Numbered from the stretch's first letter, positions 17,754-27,075 are shown. The stretch is 64,000 nt of DNA from Methylobacterium sp. PvR107 (GCF_017833295.1 NZ_JAFIBW010000001.1:3995501-4059500); one strand, 5' to 3'. Notes: a model not told the origin generated them from the letters alone. Program-made: numbers and translations.

Positions 17754-18323
17754 TCAGTTCGGCTTCGCGCTCGCCACAGTGTTGGTGAAGCTGTAGCTGC
17801 CGAGCTTCTCGCCGACCACCTGCACGGCGCCGTCGGTGAGCGTGTTCAGCCGGCGGGAGCGGATCTTCATCGTGCCGGACAGGCCGGCGAACTTGCCCGT
17901 GCCGCCGATCCACTCGCCCGTGCCCTCGTTCGCCGCCCCAAGAGGCTGCACCGGGTAGTCCCACTTCTCGAAGACGTGGTCGCCGTCGGCATCGACGTAG
18001 TCGCAGTACCCGTGGTTCTCGAACATCTTGCTGTTGTTGTCGATCAGCGGCGCGGAGGTGCAGCGGCCGGCCATGTTGTGCAGGAGCTTGCCGCCGGTCT
18101 CGTTGACAGCCGTCATCATGTTGATCGTGGCGGAGGCCATGCGGTTCTCGCCGATCATCACAGGTTTCGGTGCGGCCGGAAGCGTCGATGTGTAGGTGAT
18201 CCGGAACTCACCCTGCCGCGGCATGTCCTCCGCAGTCGACGGTACGGAACTCAGAAGCAGAACTCCGAGTGTCACGGCCGGACCCGTGACGAGCGACATG
18301 GCTTGGATGTCTTTTCTTTTCAC
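17754..18323 (-). CDS. Exported protein of unknown function
   Basis: The 189-residue product has a signal peptide (about residues 5-31, ending SSVPSTAEDM). The mature part looks like a beta-rich barrel: GEFRITYTSTLPAAPKP, GYCDYVDADGDHVFEKWD, then GTGKFAGLSGTMKIRS. This pattern is seen in exported proteins resembling allene-oxide-cyclase-like barrels. I see the resemblance but cannot assign the family firmly. The start is GTG with GGGAGG about six bases upstream; the longer ATG frame (to 18440) would bury the signal peptide. It is 111 bases from the next leftward gene. Confidence 0.7.
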   Translation of the reverse strand: MKRKDIQAMSLVTGPAVTLGVLLLSSVPSTAEDMPRQGEFRITYTSTLPAAPKPVMIGENRMASATINMMTAVNETGGKLLHNMAGRCTSAPLIDNNSKMFENHGYCDYVDADGDHVFEKWDYPVQPLGAANEGTGEWIGGTGKFAGLSGTMKIRSRRLNTLTDGAVQVVGEKLGSYSFTNTVASAKPN

Positions 18324-19094
18324 GATGACCTCCCTGTCAGGCGCAGAGAAGGCCGTTCGGCATTGATCGGTCTGCCGAGATCTGGCCATCCGAATCGGTT
18401 GCGCCATTTGGAGAGTGCTGCCGATGAAATAAATATTCAATAGTTTTATGTGAATGATATTTTATATTGTTCATCCGAGTACGTAGCGATCCGAATTCGT
18501 GTCCAGGAGATGGTGCGGCCCGCGGTGACGTCGGCTCGCTTGCCCGCCGAGCTGCACGGCCGGGGGCCGCTCGTCGCGAGCCGCCGCGGCTCATGGCCAA
18601 GGGTGGCGCGGGCTGTGCGCCAACATCCGCAGACGTCGGCATCCGGACGCATTGGATTCATCGCCCGCTGCCGCGACGGGCGCGGTGCTCCGTTCGGTTC
18701 GGGACCTGGAGAGCCTGCTGCCCAGTCGCCCCGATCCTGGGCCGCACCCGTGTCGGCATGGCGGTGCGCCGCCGGTCCGGCCGACGCGGACCGGCCGGAG
18801 GGCCTCACTGCGCGACCGGTGAACCGGCTGCACCCCGGTGACGTCCGCGGCCGGTGCTCGAAAGCACAGGATGGCAACCGGAAGACCTTACCCAGGCCAC
18901 GGGCCGGCTATCCGGCAGAGAGTCGCGCCGGATCTGGATCCGGGCCGAGCACACATTCGTGAAGAAACGCTTCCTCTGTCTGGTTGTTTCGGATGCACTC
19001 TCGGCCTTTCGCAAACGGCCGGACATCATCAGGCGACGTCTCGATCGGGCCGTCGCCGGAGGATGATATTGCTTGCGGTTGAAAGGAGGTAGAC
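18324..19094. other. Long intergenic region without a supported gene
   Basis: These 771 bases separate a leftward exported-protein gene and a rightward one. The part at 18425-18480 is AT-rich and probably carries the promoter of the leftward gene. Several frames are open between 18450 and 19092, but none combines a ribosome-binding site with a protein-like composition. A GGAGG immediately before 19095 belongs to the next gene. Confidence 0.4.
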
Positions 19095-19382
19095 ATGCGA
19101 ATGAAGATTGCAGGCGCAGCACTCCTCGCGCTCGGCACCCTGACCGCCACAATGGGCACGGCGGACGCCGCGCAGGGCTGCGGCCCCGGGTTCCACAGGG
19201 GCTTCTCCGGCTGGTGCAAGCCCAATTGGCGCCCCTACGCCTACCGCCCGGTCTATTACGCACGGCCGGTGGTCTACGGCTGGCACCGTCCCTGGGCCTG
19301 GCGCCACGTCGGTTGGCACCGCCCCTGGGGCTGGCACCATCATGGCGGCTGGCGTCACGCAGCTTGGCACCGCGGATGGTGA
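19095..19382 (+). CDS. GCG_CRPN-type exported protein with W/H-rich repeats
   Basis: The 95-residue product has a signal peptide (about residues 1-25, ending TADAAQ) followed by GCGPGFHRGFSGWCKPN, the hallmark of the GCG_CRPN prefix domain. Tandem tryptophan-, histidine- and arginine-rich repeats (GWHRPWAWRHVGWHRPWGW) follow to the C-terminus. Such proteins are common in Hyphomicrobiales; their role is not established. The start follows AAAGGAGG by six bases. Confidence 0.8.
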   Translation: MRMKIAGAALLALGTLTATMGTADAAQGCGPGFHRGFSGWCKPNWRPYAYRPVYYARPVVYGWHRPWAWRHVGWHRPWGWHHHGGWRHAAWHRGW

Positions 19383-19397
19383 TCGGGTGAACGGTGC

Positions 19398-19423
19398 GGG
19401 GCCGGTACGCGTGTGCCGGCCCC
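19398..19423. terminator. Strong hairpin between convergent genes
   Basis: GGGGCCGGTAC (19398-19408) pairs with GTGCCGGCCCC (19413-19423) with one wobble pair and a four-base loop. It lies in the 62 bases between the convergent GCG_CRPN gene and the last osmoprotectant permease gene. No U-tract follows, so it may act as a stabiliser or a weak bidirectional terminator. Confidence 0.45.
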
Positions 19424-19444
19424 CTCCAGGACGTTCGATCGCCC

Positions 19445-20185
19445 CTAGGCATGAGACCCGGCCCGGCGCGTCGCGACGGCTTCGAGCGCGCGCAGGCCGG
19501 CGTCGATCAGGATCGCCAGCGCCGAGACCACGAGGCCGCCCTGCAGGACGTAGGCGGTGTTTCCGGTGAGGAGGCCGGAGACGATAACCTCGCCGAGGGT
19601 GCTGGCCGCGACGGTCGATCCGATCGTCGCCGTCGCGAGGCCGATGACCGCCGAGAGCCGGATCCCCGAGAGGATCATCGGCAGCGCGAGGGGCAACTCC
19701 ACCCGCACGAGCCTCTGGCGGTCGGTCATCCCCATGCCGCGTGCCGCCTCCAGGAGCGCCGGATCGAGGCTCTCCAGGCCGGTCAGGGCCGTCTCGAAGA
19801 TCGGCAGCAATCCGTACAGGACGAGGGCGATCAGCGTCGGGACCGTGCCGAACCCGAAGATCGGCACCGCCAGCGCCAGGACGGCCACGGGCGGGAAGGT
19901 CTGGCCGAGATTGGCGAGCGCGCGGGCGAAGGGCAGGACGTCGCGCCCGGCCGGCCGGGTCGCCGCGATCGCGGAGCCCAGGGCGAGCAGGCTGGCCGCC
20001 AGGGTCGCGGCGGCGACCAGCAGCAGGTGGTTGACGGCCAGCGTCAGGAGCGGGGTCTGCGCGTAGATCGGCGGGGTGCCGGCGGGCGCGAGCGGCCGGA
20101 ACAGCCCCGCGAACGCATCCGGCGCCGCCAGGAACGCGACCAGCAGGACGAGGAGTGCGGCCTTCGGGATCGACGCCCGGCTCAC
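19445..20185 (-). CDS. Osmoprotectant ABC transporter permease (YehW/OpuCB-like)
   Basis: This inner-membrane permease has 246 residues, five to six helices, and the ProW/OpuCB signature around the EAA loop (ALLEAARGMGMTDRQRLVRV, about residues 130-150) and LGEVIVSGLLTGN. It starts with GTG overlapping the ATPase stop as GTGA. It is the last gene of the four-gene operon that runs leftward from 23340. The cargo is probably glycine betaine, choline or a related quaternary amine, inferred from family. Confidence 0.9.
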   Translation of the reverse strand: MSRASIPKAALLVLLVAFLAAPDAFAGLFRPLAPAGTPPIYAQTPLLTLAVNHLLLVAAATLAASLLALGSAIAATRPAGRDVLPFARALANLGQTFPPVAVLALAVPIFGFGTVPTLIALVLYGLLPIFETALTGLESLDPALLEAARGMGMTDRQRLVRVELPLALPMILSGIRLSAVIGLATATIGSTVAASTLGEVIVSGLLTGNTAYVLQGGLVVSALAILIDAGLRALEAVATRRAGSHA

Positions 20186-21114
20186 GGACACGCACCCTGC
20201 GCCTCGAGGGTCGCCCGCGTCACCCGGCCCAGGATGACGCCGTCGCGGCTGACCGGCAGGGCCGGGCGCTGCGACCAGAGGCTCTCCGCCAGGGCGTCGC
20301 GCACCGAGGTGCCGGCCATGATCGGTGCGCCCGGGGCCGGGCCGGGCTCGACGAGATCGTCCACGATCCGCAGGGCCATGAGCTGGAAGGCACGGTCGCC
20401 GCGGCCGAGCAAGGCACCGACGAAGTCCGTCGCCGGCGCGCCGACCAGAGCCGTCGGGTCGGCCTCCTGCACGAGGCGCCCCCGGTCCATTACGGCGATC
20501 CGGTCGCCGAGGCGCAGGGCCTCGTTCATGTCGTGGGTCACCAGAACGATGGTGGTGCCGTAGCGCTTCTGGATCGCCTTCAGGTCGTCCTGAGCCTGGC
20601 CGCGAATGATCGGATCGAGGGCGCCGAAGGGCTCGTCCATCAGCAGGATCGGCGGCTCGGCGGCGAGCGCGCGGGCGACGCCGATCCGCTGCTGCTCGCC
20701 GCCGGAGAGCGCCGCCGGAAGGCGGTCCCGGTAGAGCGCCGGTTCGAGGCGGAACAGGGCGAGGAGCTCGTCGACCCGCGCGGCGATTCGGTTCCGGTCC
20801 CAGCCGAGGAGCTTGGGCACCACGCCGATATTCTCCGCGACGGTGCGGTGGGGAAACAGCCCGTGCCCCTGGATGGCGTAGCCGATCCCGCGGCGCAGCG
20901 CGTCGGGCGGCACGGTCCGGACGTCCCGGCCCGCCACCCGGATCGTGCCGGCGCTCGGCTCGACGAGGCGGTTGATCAGCCGCAGCAGGGTCGTCTTGCC
21001 GGATCCCGAGGTGCCGACCACCGTCAGGATCGTCCCGGAAGCGATCTGCAGGCTGACATCCGCCACGATCGTGCGGCCATCGACGACGCGGCTGACATGC
21101 ATGAGTTCGATCAT
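20182..21114 (-). CDS. Osmoprotectant ABC transporter ATP-binding protein (YehX/OpuCA-like)
   Basis: The 310-residue ATPase has Walker A GTSGSGKTT (about residue 35), signature LSGGEQQR and Walker B ILLMDEP. After residue 240 a reduced CBS-like tail (SVRDALAESLWSQRPALPVS) resembles the regulatory domain that senses ionic strength in OpuA/ProV relatives, here only a single copy. The gene overlaps both neighbouring permease genes by four bases, so the three are translationally coupled. Confidence 0.92.
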   Translation of the reverse strand: MIELMHVSRVVDGRTIVADVSLQIASGTILTVVGTSGSGKTTLLRLINRLVEPSAGTIRVAGRDVRTVPPDALRRGIGYAIQGHGLFPHRTVAENIGVVPKLLGWDRNRIAARVDELLALFRLEPALYRDRLPAALSGGEQQRIGVARALAAEPPILLMDEPFGALDPIIRGQAQDDLKAIQKRYGTTIVLVTHDMNEALRLGDRIAVMDRGRLVQEADPTALVGAPATDFVGALLGRGDRAFQLMALRIVDDLVEPGPAPGAPIMAGTSVRDALAESLWSQRPALPVSRDGVILGRVTRATLEAQGACP

Positions 21115-22319
21115 GGCGTCCGGTCCGCTGCCCGGCCGCGGCTGAGGTCGATGACCGCATCGAGCAGCACCGCCGCGCCGCTCGCCATGACCACCGTCGG
21201 CAGCGCGCCGAGCAGCACGAGGTCGCCCGCATTCTGGCTGATGCCCTGGAAGACATACACGCCGAGTCCGCCGCCGCCGACGAGCCCGGCGATCACCGCG
21301 AGCCCGATATTCTGGACGAGCACGATGCGGATCCCGGTGAGGATGGCGGGGAGGGCGAGCGGCAGCTCGACCTGCGCCAGGCGCTGCCGGTCGGTCATGC
21401 CGACGCCCCGCGCCGCGTCGCGCACCGGGTCGGGCACGGCGTCGAGGCCGGCGACGGTCGCGGCGGTCACCGGCAGGAGCGCGTAGGCGAACAGCGCCAC
21501 GAAGGCCGGCGCGGCGCCGATCCCGGCGATGCCGAGATCCGCCGCGCCTGGGACCGTCCGGCCGATCCAGGCGAGGGGGGCGATCAGCATCCCGAACAGG
21601 GCCATCGACGGGATCGTCTGCACGACGTTGAGGACCGAGAGCAGCGCCGCCCGCAGGGCGGGAACCGGGCGCGCCAGGATCGCTGCCGGGATTCCGACCA
21701 GGGCGGCGGCGGCCACCGAGGCCAAAGCGAGGCCGGCCTGGGTCCGGACCTCGCGGCCGAACGTGTCGGAACGGCTCACATATTCCCGCAGCACCGAGAG
21801 GTTGTCCCATAAGCCGGAGCGCAGGATGAGCCCCGCCAGGGCGGCGACGAGCGCCAGCGCGCCGATCCGCAGAACGGGGCTCGGCCGCAGCCGCGCCAGC
21901 CCGTCGCCGGCCGCCAGGCCGGCGGCCGCGAAGGCCAGCCACCAGCCCGCATCCGGAGAGATCCGGCCGTAGCGGTCGCCGGAGGGCGTCAGATGATCGG
22001 CCGCCCAGCCGGCTGCGAGGCAGAGCATCGTGAGCGCGGCAGACCCGGCGGCAAGGCGCAGGCCCGGTGCGATCCGCAGCGCGAGCAGCGGCGCGGCACA
22101 TCCCAGGACGGCGCCGAGCGCGAGGGCTTGGCCCAGGGGCAGGGCCGACCACGCCGTCAGGGGCGTGCCCAGCGCGATCCGGTTGGGGCGCGCCGTCACC
22201 AGCGGCAGGGCGAGGAGGCCGAGTCCGAGGAGGGCGGCGAAGACCGAACCCAGCGGGTCGAACGCCGGCCGAGCCGGGCGGAAACTGACGGGCGCCCGGG
22301 TCGCCCTGTGTCCGCCCAT
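21111..22319 (-). CDS. Osmoprotectant ABC transporter permease with extended N-terminal membrane region (YehY-like)
   Basis: The 402-residue protein is longer than the partner permease. The first 180 residues carry extra hydrophobic helices (for example GSVFAALLGLGLLALPLV), as in YehY. The C-terminal 200 residues form the transport domain with VVQTIPSMALFGMLIAPLAW and the EAA loop (PVRDAARGVGMTDRQRLAQV). The start is the ATG 34 bases after the binding-protein gene. Overlap with the ATPase gene is ATGA. Confidence 0.9.
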   Translation of the reverse strand: MGGHRATRAPVSFRPARPAFDPLGSVFAALLGLGLLALPLVTARPNRIALGTPLTAWSALPLGQALALGAVLGCAAPLLALRIAPGLRLAAGSAALTMLCLAAGWAADHLTPSGDRYGRISPDAGWWLAFAAAGLAAGDGLARLRPSPVLRIGALALVAALAGLILRSGLWDNLSVLREYVSRSDTFGREVRTQAGLALASVAAAALVGIPAAILARPVPALRAALLSVLNVVQTIPSMALFGMLIAPLAWIGRTVPGAADLGIAGIGAAPAFVALFAYALLPVTAATVAGLDAVPDPVRDAARGVGMTDRQRLAQVELPLALPAILTGIRIVLVQNIGLAVIAGLVGGGGLGVYVFQGISQNAGDLVLLGALPTVVMASGAAVLLDAVIDLSRGRAADRTP

Positions 22320-22353
22320 CCGATGCTCCGAGCGCGGCCGTAATGGGCCTGCA

Positions 22354-23340
22354 CTAGAGCGGTTTCCGGCCGCCTTGCAATCCGGGGCGTCCCTGAGACC
22401 CGGCTGCGGCTGCCGGTGCCTCGGGCACGAAGCCGTTCCGCCTGAGGAAATCCGCCGCGACGGACGAGGCCGGCTCGCCGCCGAGTTGCACGCGGCCGTT
22501 GAGCTCCTGCAGCGTGGCCAGGTCGAGCCTGCGGAAGATCGGATCGAGCACCGTGGCGATCTCCGGATGCGCCTTGAGAACCGGCCCGCGGACAACGGGC
22601 GCCGGCTGGTAGACCGGCTGGATGCGCTTGTCGTCCGCCATGACGACGAGCCGGGCGACGGTGAGGCTGCCGTCGGTGCCGAACACCATGGCGGCGTTGG
22701 TGCCGGAGGTGCCCCGCATCGCCGCGGCGATCGTGCCGGCGGTGTCGCCGCCCGACAGGATGACGAGCTGGTCCGGCCTGAGCGCGAAGCCATAGGCCTT
22801 GCCGAAGGCCGGGAGCGCGGCCGGCGTCGACACGAATTCCGAGGACGCGGCGAGCTTGATCGCTCCGCCGCCGGCCACGTAGCGGCCGAAATCGCTCATC
22901 GTCCTCAGGCCGTTGGCCTGGGCGATGTCCGCGCGGACCGCGATCGCCCAGGTGTTGTCGGCCGAGGCCGGATCGAGCCAGGCGAGGCCGTTGGCCTGGA
23001 GATCGAGGTTCCTGGCGGTCTCGTAGGCGGCCTTCGGGTCCTTCCAGACCGGAAGGTCGGCCTTCCCGAAGAAGAACGCCGCGTTGCCGGTATATTCCGG
23101 GTAGATGTCGATCTGGCCCTCGAGCAGGGCCTGGCGCACGATCGGCGTGGCGCCGAGTTCGATCTTGTCGACGGTCGGCAGGCCCTTGGCCTTCAGGGCC
23201 TGCAGGATGATGTTCCCGAGGACGCCGCCCTCCGTATCGAGCTTGGACGACACGACGATGCCGGCCGCCTGCGCACCGGCTGCCGCCAGAAGCAGCGCGA
23301 GGAGTCCCACCAGGAGCCGCGTCGTCATCGTGTGAGACAT
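22354..23340 (-). CDS. Osmoprotectant ABC transporter substrate-binding protein (OsmF/YehZ-like)
   Basis: This periplasmic glycine-betaine/choline-type binding protein has 328 residues. It has a signal peptide (about residues 1-25, ending GAQAA), then the OpuAC fold with IVVSSKLDTEGGVLGNIIL, the family motif DIYPEYTGNAAFFFGK (about residue 78) and SDFGRYVAGGGAIKLAA. It is the first gene of the operon SBP-permease-ATPase-permease. YehZ-type systems have low affinity and are often stress-linked; expression control here is not evident from sequence. Confidence 0.92.
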   Translation of the reverse strand: MSHTMTTRLLVGLLALLLAAAGAQAAGIVVSSKLDTEGGVLGNIILQALKAKGLPTVDKIELGATPIVRQALLEGQIDIYPEYTGNAAFFFGKADLPVWKDPKAAYETARNLDLQANGLAWLDPASADNTWAIAVRADIAQANGLRTMSDFGRYVAGGGAIKLAASSEFVSTPAALPAFGKAYGFALRPDQLVILSGGDTAGTIAAAMRGTSGTNAAMVFGTDGSLTVARLVVMADDKRIQPVYQPAPVVRGPVLKAHPEIATVLDPIFRRLDLATLQELNGRVQLGGEPASSVAADFLRRNGFVPEAPAAAAGSQGRPGLQGGRKPL

Positions 23341-23671
23341 CCCGTCTGCGCCATCCGATCATCCATAGCGCGTTTTGCCGCGGAACTTAGGACCGGCCCC
23401 GGCGAGGAGGCCGTCAAGCGCGAAGTGCCGCGCGTCGCGATAGGGCGGAGACGCAGGTCCAGGACGGACGGCCTGGCGCGGAGTGCCGCACCCTCGGACG
23501 TCGAATACAGCGCATGGTCTGTTTCTTTCTATGCAACAGTCCGAAACATAACACAGATTAGCGTATAACGGATGAAAACTGATCTTTTCCGAGGCTGCGG
23601 AAGAATATGGCCTTCGAGATAGGGAGTTTGATTAACGGGTCGCGCTTAGGCCGGGAGCTTCGGAGCTTGCC
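23341..23671. other. Divergent intergenic region
   Basis: These 331 bases separate the divergent osmoprotectant operon and the MHYT-GGDEF-EAL gene. The stretch at about 23515-23600 is relatively AT-rich and likely holds the rightward promoter. I see no gene, terminator or clear operator in it. Confidence 0.4.
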
Positions 23672-26029
23672 ATGCGATCCGTCTACACGTGCCTCACAGA
23701 GGCACATGATCACCGCCTCATCCTCCTCGCCGCGGGCATCTGCGTCACCGGCGTCTACGGCTCGTTCTCCGTGGCGGCTCAGGCGGCGCGCTCGGCGGGG
23801 CGAGCTGCCTGGACCTGGGGTGCTGCCGCCATCGTGGCGTCAGGCTGCACCGCCTGGGCCACACACATGGTCGCGCTGCTCGCCTTCAGGCCCGGCATGC
23901 CCGCCGGCTTCGAGCCGACCCTCACGGCCCTCTCGCTCCTCATCGCCATCGCGGGCATCGGGATCAGCATCGGGCTCGTGATCGGGCAGCGGGATCGGTC
24001 GCGCCGGTTCGCGGCCGGCCTCGCCCTCGGGATCAGCATCGCGGCGCTGCACTATCTCGGCGAGGCTTCCTACCTCGTCGCCGGGACCGTGACCTGGGAT
24101 CCGATCCTCGTCGCCGTCTCGTTGTCGGCGAGCCTGCTGATGTTCGGCACGGCCCTGATGGTCGCCGGAGAGCGGCGGCGTCCGTGGCGCCGGGCGGCGG
24201 CGCCGCTGCTGCTCGCGGGGATCGGAATCCTTCATCTCGGCGGCATGGCGGCGATGACGCTGACCTTCGATCCGGAGCGACCGCTGCCGCGCGAGGCCGT
24301 CCCGCCGGAGATTGTGGCCCCGATCGTCGCGTGCGTCTCCTTCGGGCTCCTGACCCTCGCCATCATCGGGCTGCGCCTGACCCTGAACGCCCGGGCGCAG
24401 GCCCGGCGGGACCAAGAGCGCCTGCGCGAGCTCGCCAACCTCGCCGTCGAAGGTCTCGCCGTCTGCGAGGGCGAGACCATCAAGATCGCCAACCGGAGCC
24501 TGGAGCAGATGTCGGGTCTCGGCGCCGGCGCGCTGAACGGCCGCCGCCTCTCGGATGTCCTGCCCGGCCTCGTCGTCTCGGCGCTGCCCGAGCGCGAGGA
24601 ACGGGAGGCGGAGCTGGTCGGCGCCGACGGCCAGAGCGTGCCGGTGCGCGTCCTGCGCAGCGAGGTTCCGCTCGGGAGCGGGCTCCAGACCGTGCTGGCC
24701 GTCCGCGATCAGCGGGAGCGCCTGCAGACCGAATCGCAGATGCGCATGCTGGCCTATTCGGACGCGCTGACCGGCCTGCCCAATCGCGCCCATTTCCACG
24801 ACCTGCTCGCCCGCCACGCCGCGTCCTGCGGCGAACGCAACCAACCCTTCGCGGTCGTCGTCCTCGATCTCGACCGGTTCAAACTCGTGAACGACACGCT
24901 CGGGCACGGTCTCGGCGACACGCTGCTCCGCAAGACGGCCCAGCGCCTCACGGCGGCGCTGGGCGGGCAGGACGTGGTCGCGCGGCTGGGCGGCGACGAG
25001 TTCGCGGTCCTGCAGGCTGCCCCGGACGGTCCCGAGGCGGTGCACGCTCTGGCCGCGCGCATCATCGAGCTGATCGACCGCCCGTTCCTGATCGACGGCC
25101 AACTCGTCAATGTCGGTGTCTCGGTCGGCGCCGCGCTCGCGCCGGCGGATGGCGGCGAGCCCGGCACGCTGCTGCGCAACGCCGACCTCGCGCTGTACAA
25201 GGCCAAGGCGGATGGCAAGGGCATGTTCCGCCGGTTCGATCCCACGCTGGATGCGCGCGTCCAGGCCCGGCGCAGCCTGGAGGCGGATCTGCGCCGCGCG
25301 ATCGCGGTGCAGGAATTCGAGCTGCACTATCAGCCCCTCGTCGATGCGCGCTCAGGCCGGATCACCGCGGCGGAGGCGCTGGTGCGCTGGCGCCATCCGG
25401 AGCGCGGCCTCATCCCGCCCGCCGATTTCATCCCGCTGGCCGAGGAGACGGGCCTGATCGGACCGCTGGGACAATGGGTCCTGCGCACGGCCTGCACCCA
25501 GGCGGCCCGCTGGCCGTCGCACATCCGGGTCGCCGTCAATCTTTCGCCGACCCAGTTCCGGGATCTCCGCCTCGCCGAGACCGTGAAGGCGGCGCTCACG
25601 GCCTCCGGCCTCGCCGCGGATCGCCTTGAGCTGGAGATCACCGAGGGCGTGCTGCTGGCCGACGAGGACCGCACCCTCGCCACCATGACCCGCTTGCGGG
25701 CGGCGGGCGTCAGCATCTCGATGGATGATTTCGGAACCGGCTATTCCTCGCTGAGCTACCTGCGCCGCTTTCCCTTCGACAAGATCAAGGTCGACCGATC
25801 GTTCGTGCGGCAGCTTCCGGGCGACCCGGAAAGTGCCGCCATCGTCCGGGCGATCATCACCATGGGGGCGTGCCTCGGCATGACCATCACGGTCGAAGGC
25901 GTCGAAACCGCGGAGCAATTCGCCTTCACGGCCGCTTCGGGCTGCCACCAGGTGCAGGGCTATCACGTCAGCCGGCCGCTGCCGGAAGCGGAGTTCCTGT
26001 CGTTCGTCGACGCGCGCGAGGCCGCATGA
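23672..26029 (+). CDS. MHYT-sensor GGDEF-EAL cyclic-di-GMP enzyme
   Basis: The 785-residue inner-membrane protein has an N-terminal seven-helix MHYT-like domain (about residues 15-235) in which the repeated motif is degenerate (THM, LHYLGE, LHLGGM). A short PAS-like segment (about 255-345) follows, then a GGDEF domain (GGDEF at 440-444, intact) and an EAL domain (E568-A-L, with the DDFGTGYSS loop and VEGVET motif present). Both synthesis and hydrolysis of c-di-GMP are therefore possible. MHYT domains are proposed to bind copper and sense O2, CO or NO. The start has GGAG six bases upstream. Its stop overlaps the BLUF gene start as ATGA. Confidence 0.93.
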   Translation: MRSVYTCLTEAHDHRLILLAAGICVTGVYGSFSVAAQAARSAGRAAWTWGAAAIVASGCTAWATHMVALLAFRPGMPAGFEPTLTALSLLIAIAGIGISIGLVIGQRDRSRRFAAGLALGISIAALHYLGEASYLVAGTVTWDPILVAVSLSASLLMFGTALMVAGERRRPWRRAAAPLLLAGIGILHLGGMAAMTLTFDPERPLPREAVPPEIVAPIVACVSFGLLTLAIIGLRLTLNARAQARRDQERLRELANLAVEGLAVCEGETIKIANRSLEQMSGLGAGALNGRRLSDVLPGLVVSALPEREEREAELVGADGQSVPVRVLRSEVPLGSGLQTVLAVRDQRERLQTESQMRMLAYSDALTGLPNRAHFHDLLARHAASCGERNQPFAVVVLDLDRFKLVNDTLGHGLGDTLLRKTAQRLTAALGGQDVVARLGGDEFAVLQAAPDGPEAVHALAARIIELIDRPFLIDGQLVNVGVSVGAALAPADGGEPGTLLRNADLALYKAKADGKGMFRRFDPTLDARVQARRSLEADLRRAIAVQEFELHYQPLVDARSGRITAAEALVRWRHPERGLIPPADFIPLAEETGLIGPLGQWVLRTACTQAARWPSHIRVAVNLSPTQFRDLRLAETVKAALTASGLAADRLELEITEGVLLADEDRTLATMTRLRAAGVSISMDDFGTGYSSLSYLRRFPFDKIKVDRSFVRQLPGDPESAAIVRAIITMGACLGMTITVEGVETAEQFAFTAASGCHQVQGYHVSRPLPEAEFLSFVDAREAA

Positions 26030-26505
26030 CTCCTCTGGACCGCTCCGATCTGTTCCGGCTGGTCTACCGGAGCCGCAGCGCGATCGCGGGCAATCCTGCG
26101 GAGGTGCAGCGTGTCGTCGACGCCATGGTGGCGACGTCCCGGGATCGGAATGCCGGGGCCGGCGTCACCGGTGCGCTGCTCTTCGCCCGCCTGCACTTCG
26201 TGCAGGCCCTGGAAGGGCCGTCCCCGGCCGTGGAGGCGATCTTCGACCGGATCTGCTGCGACCTGCGCCACACCGGAATCGAGGTGGTCGAGTGCGGTCC
26301 CGTGCTCGAGCCGGCCTTCGGTGGCGGCGCCATGAGCCATCTGGTGCCGGATGCCGATGCCGGGGCATTGCTGGACCGGCTCGACAGCGAGGCCGAATGC
26401 GTCGAGGCCGCCGCGGCGGCGATGAAGCTGATGCTGACGCTGCTTCAATCGGCCGCTTCCGAGCTGAAGGAGCACGAAACGCGTCCATCCGCGCGCGCGT
26501 CCTGA
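26026..26505 (+). CDS. BLUF-domain blue-light sensor, short form
   Basis: The 159-residue protein consists of a BLUF domain (about residues 8-105) plus a helical tail (about 125-155). The flavin-site residues known from AppA and other BLUF proteins are present: Y14 in RLVYRS, N42 in RDRNAG, Q60 in FVQALEG, and M103. The semi-conserved tryptophan near that methionine is absent (GGGAM). Short BLUF proteins act by contacting partners. The four-base overlap with the GGDEF-EAL gene makes that enzyme the obvious partner, which is an inference. Confidence 0.88.
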   Translation: MTPLDRSDLFRLVYRSRSAIAGNPAEVQRVVDAMVATSRDRNAGAGVTGALLFARLHFVQALEGPSPAVEAIFDRICCDLRHTGIEVVECGPVLEPAFGGGAMSHLVPDADAGALLDRLDSEAECVEAAAAAMKLMLTLLQSAASELKEHETRPSARAS

Positions 26506-26829
26506 GATCCGGGCGCAGCTCGCCTGGGAGCCGATTCCCCTCGGGTTCTCGCGGTGACGCTGGCGCTTCGGGAGGAGGGCAGGGCGCTTGCAGGGCGTGA
26601 TCGCGTCAAGCGACCATCGGTGTGCGAGCCCGAAACGGCTGGCGAACATGCCGGCCTCAACGCCCACGCTTCACGCGAACTTCGCGGCATCTCTGTCGAG
26701 AAAGATTCGATCAAATCTTCGAAATCCTGTTAAAATCCATTAACCTTTACATGAGCCTGCAGTGAACGCCTTCGATCTGTTTGATTTATACTCGCACAGG
26801 TTGTTTTAAGATCGAGCCGAGTGAGGCGT
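26506..26829. other. Intergenic region with AT-rich promoter-like end
   Basis: No gene is supported here. The first 170 bases are GC-rich and featureless. From about 26700 to 26820 the sequence turns AT-rich (TTAAAATCCATTAACC at 26730-26745) and probably promotes the small gene at 26830. Two TTAA elements six bases apart resemble, but do not match, the CtrA recognition spacing of seven. Confidence 0.35.
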
Positions 26830-27045
26830 ATGTCATATTCGATCTTCGTTCGTGATCGCGTCCGGATGGATGGGCGCTCACCGCAACTCCTGGCCTATGA
26901 CATCCATGATCGTTCGGCGGCGGCGGTGCTCGTGTCGGTGATCGCCACCTCGTATCGGGATCATGGATTCAATCCCGCCACCCGCGTGCACTGGTTCCGG
27001 TCCGACGGCAGCGTGCACGAGATCTATACCTGGCCTGAGGCCTGA
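26830..27045 (+). CDS. Small protein of unknown function
   Basis: The 71-residue product (MSYSIFVRDRVRMDGRSPQ at the start) lacks export signals and looks like a compact alpha/beta unit, ending HEIYTWPEA. I chose ATG 26830, with GAGTGAGG just upstream. A GTG nine bases earlier is an alternative. It converges on selO with a 30-base gap. Confidence 0.55.
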   Translation: MSYSIFVRDRVRMDGRSPQLLAYDIHDRSAAAVLVSVIATSYRDHGFNPATRVHWFRSDGSVHEIYTWPEA

Positions 27046-27075
27046 GGGTGCTCTGAGCCGCGCCTCAGCCCTGGA

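Noticed and set aside
18450..19092. Several open frames in the 18.3-19.1 kb gap
   Set aside because: Frames on both strands are open simultaneously, none has a good start site, and residue composition is Arg/Pro/Gly-rich as expected from random GC-rich DNA.
26725..26750. CtrA-like site (TTAA repeats) before the small gene at 26830
   Set aside because: Spacing between the TTAA elements is six, not the seven required by the TTAA-N7-TTAA consensus, so I mention it only as AT-rich promoter DNA.
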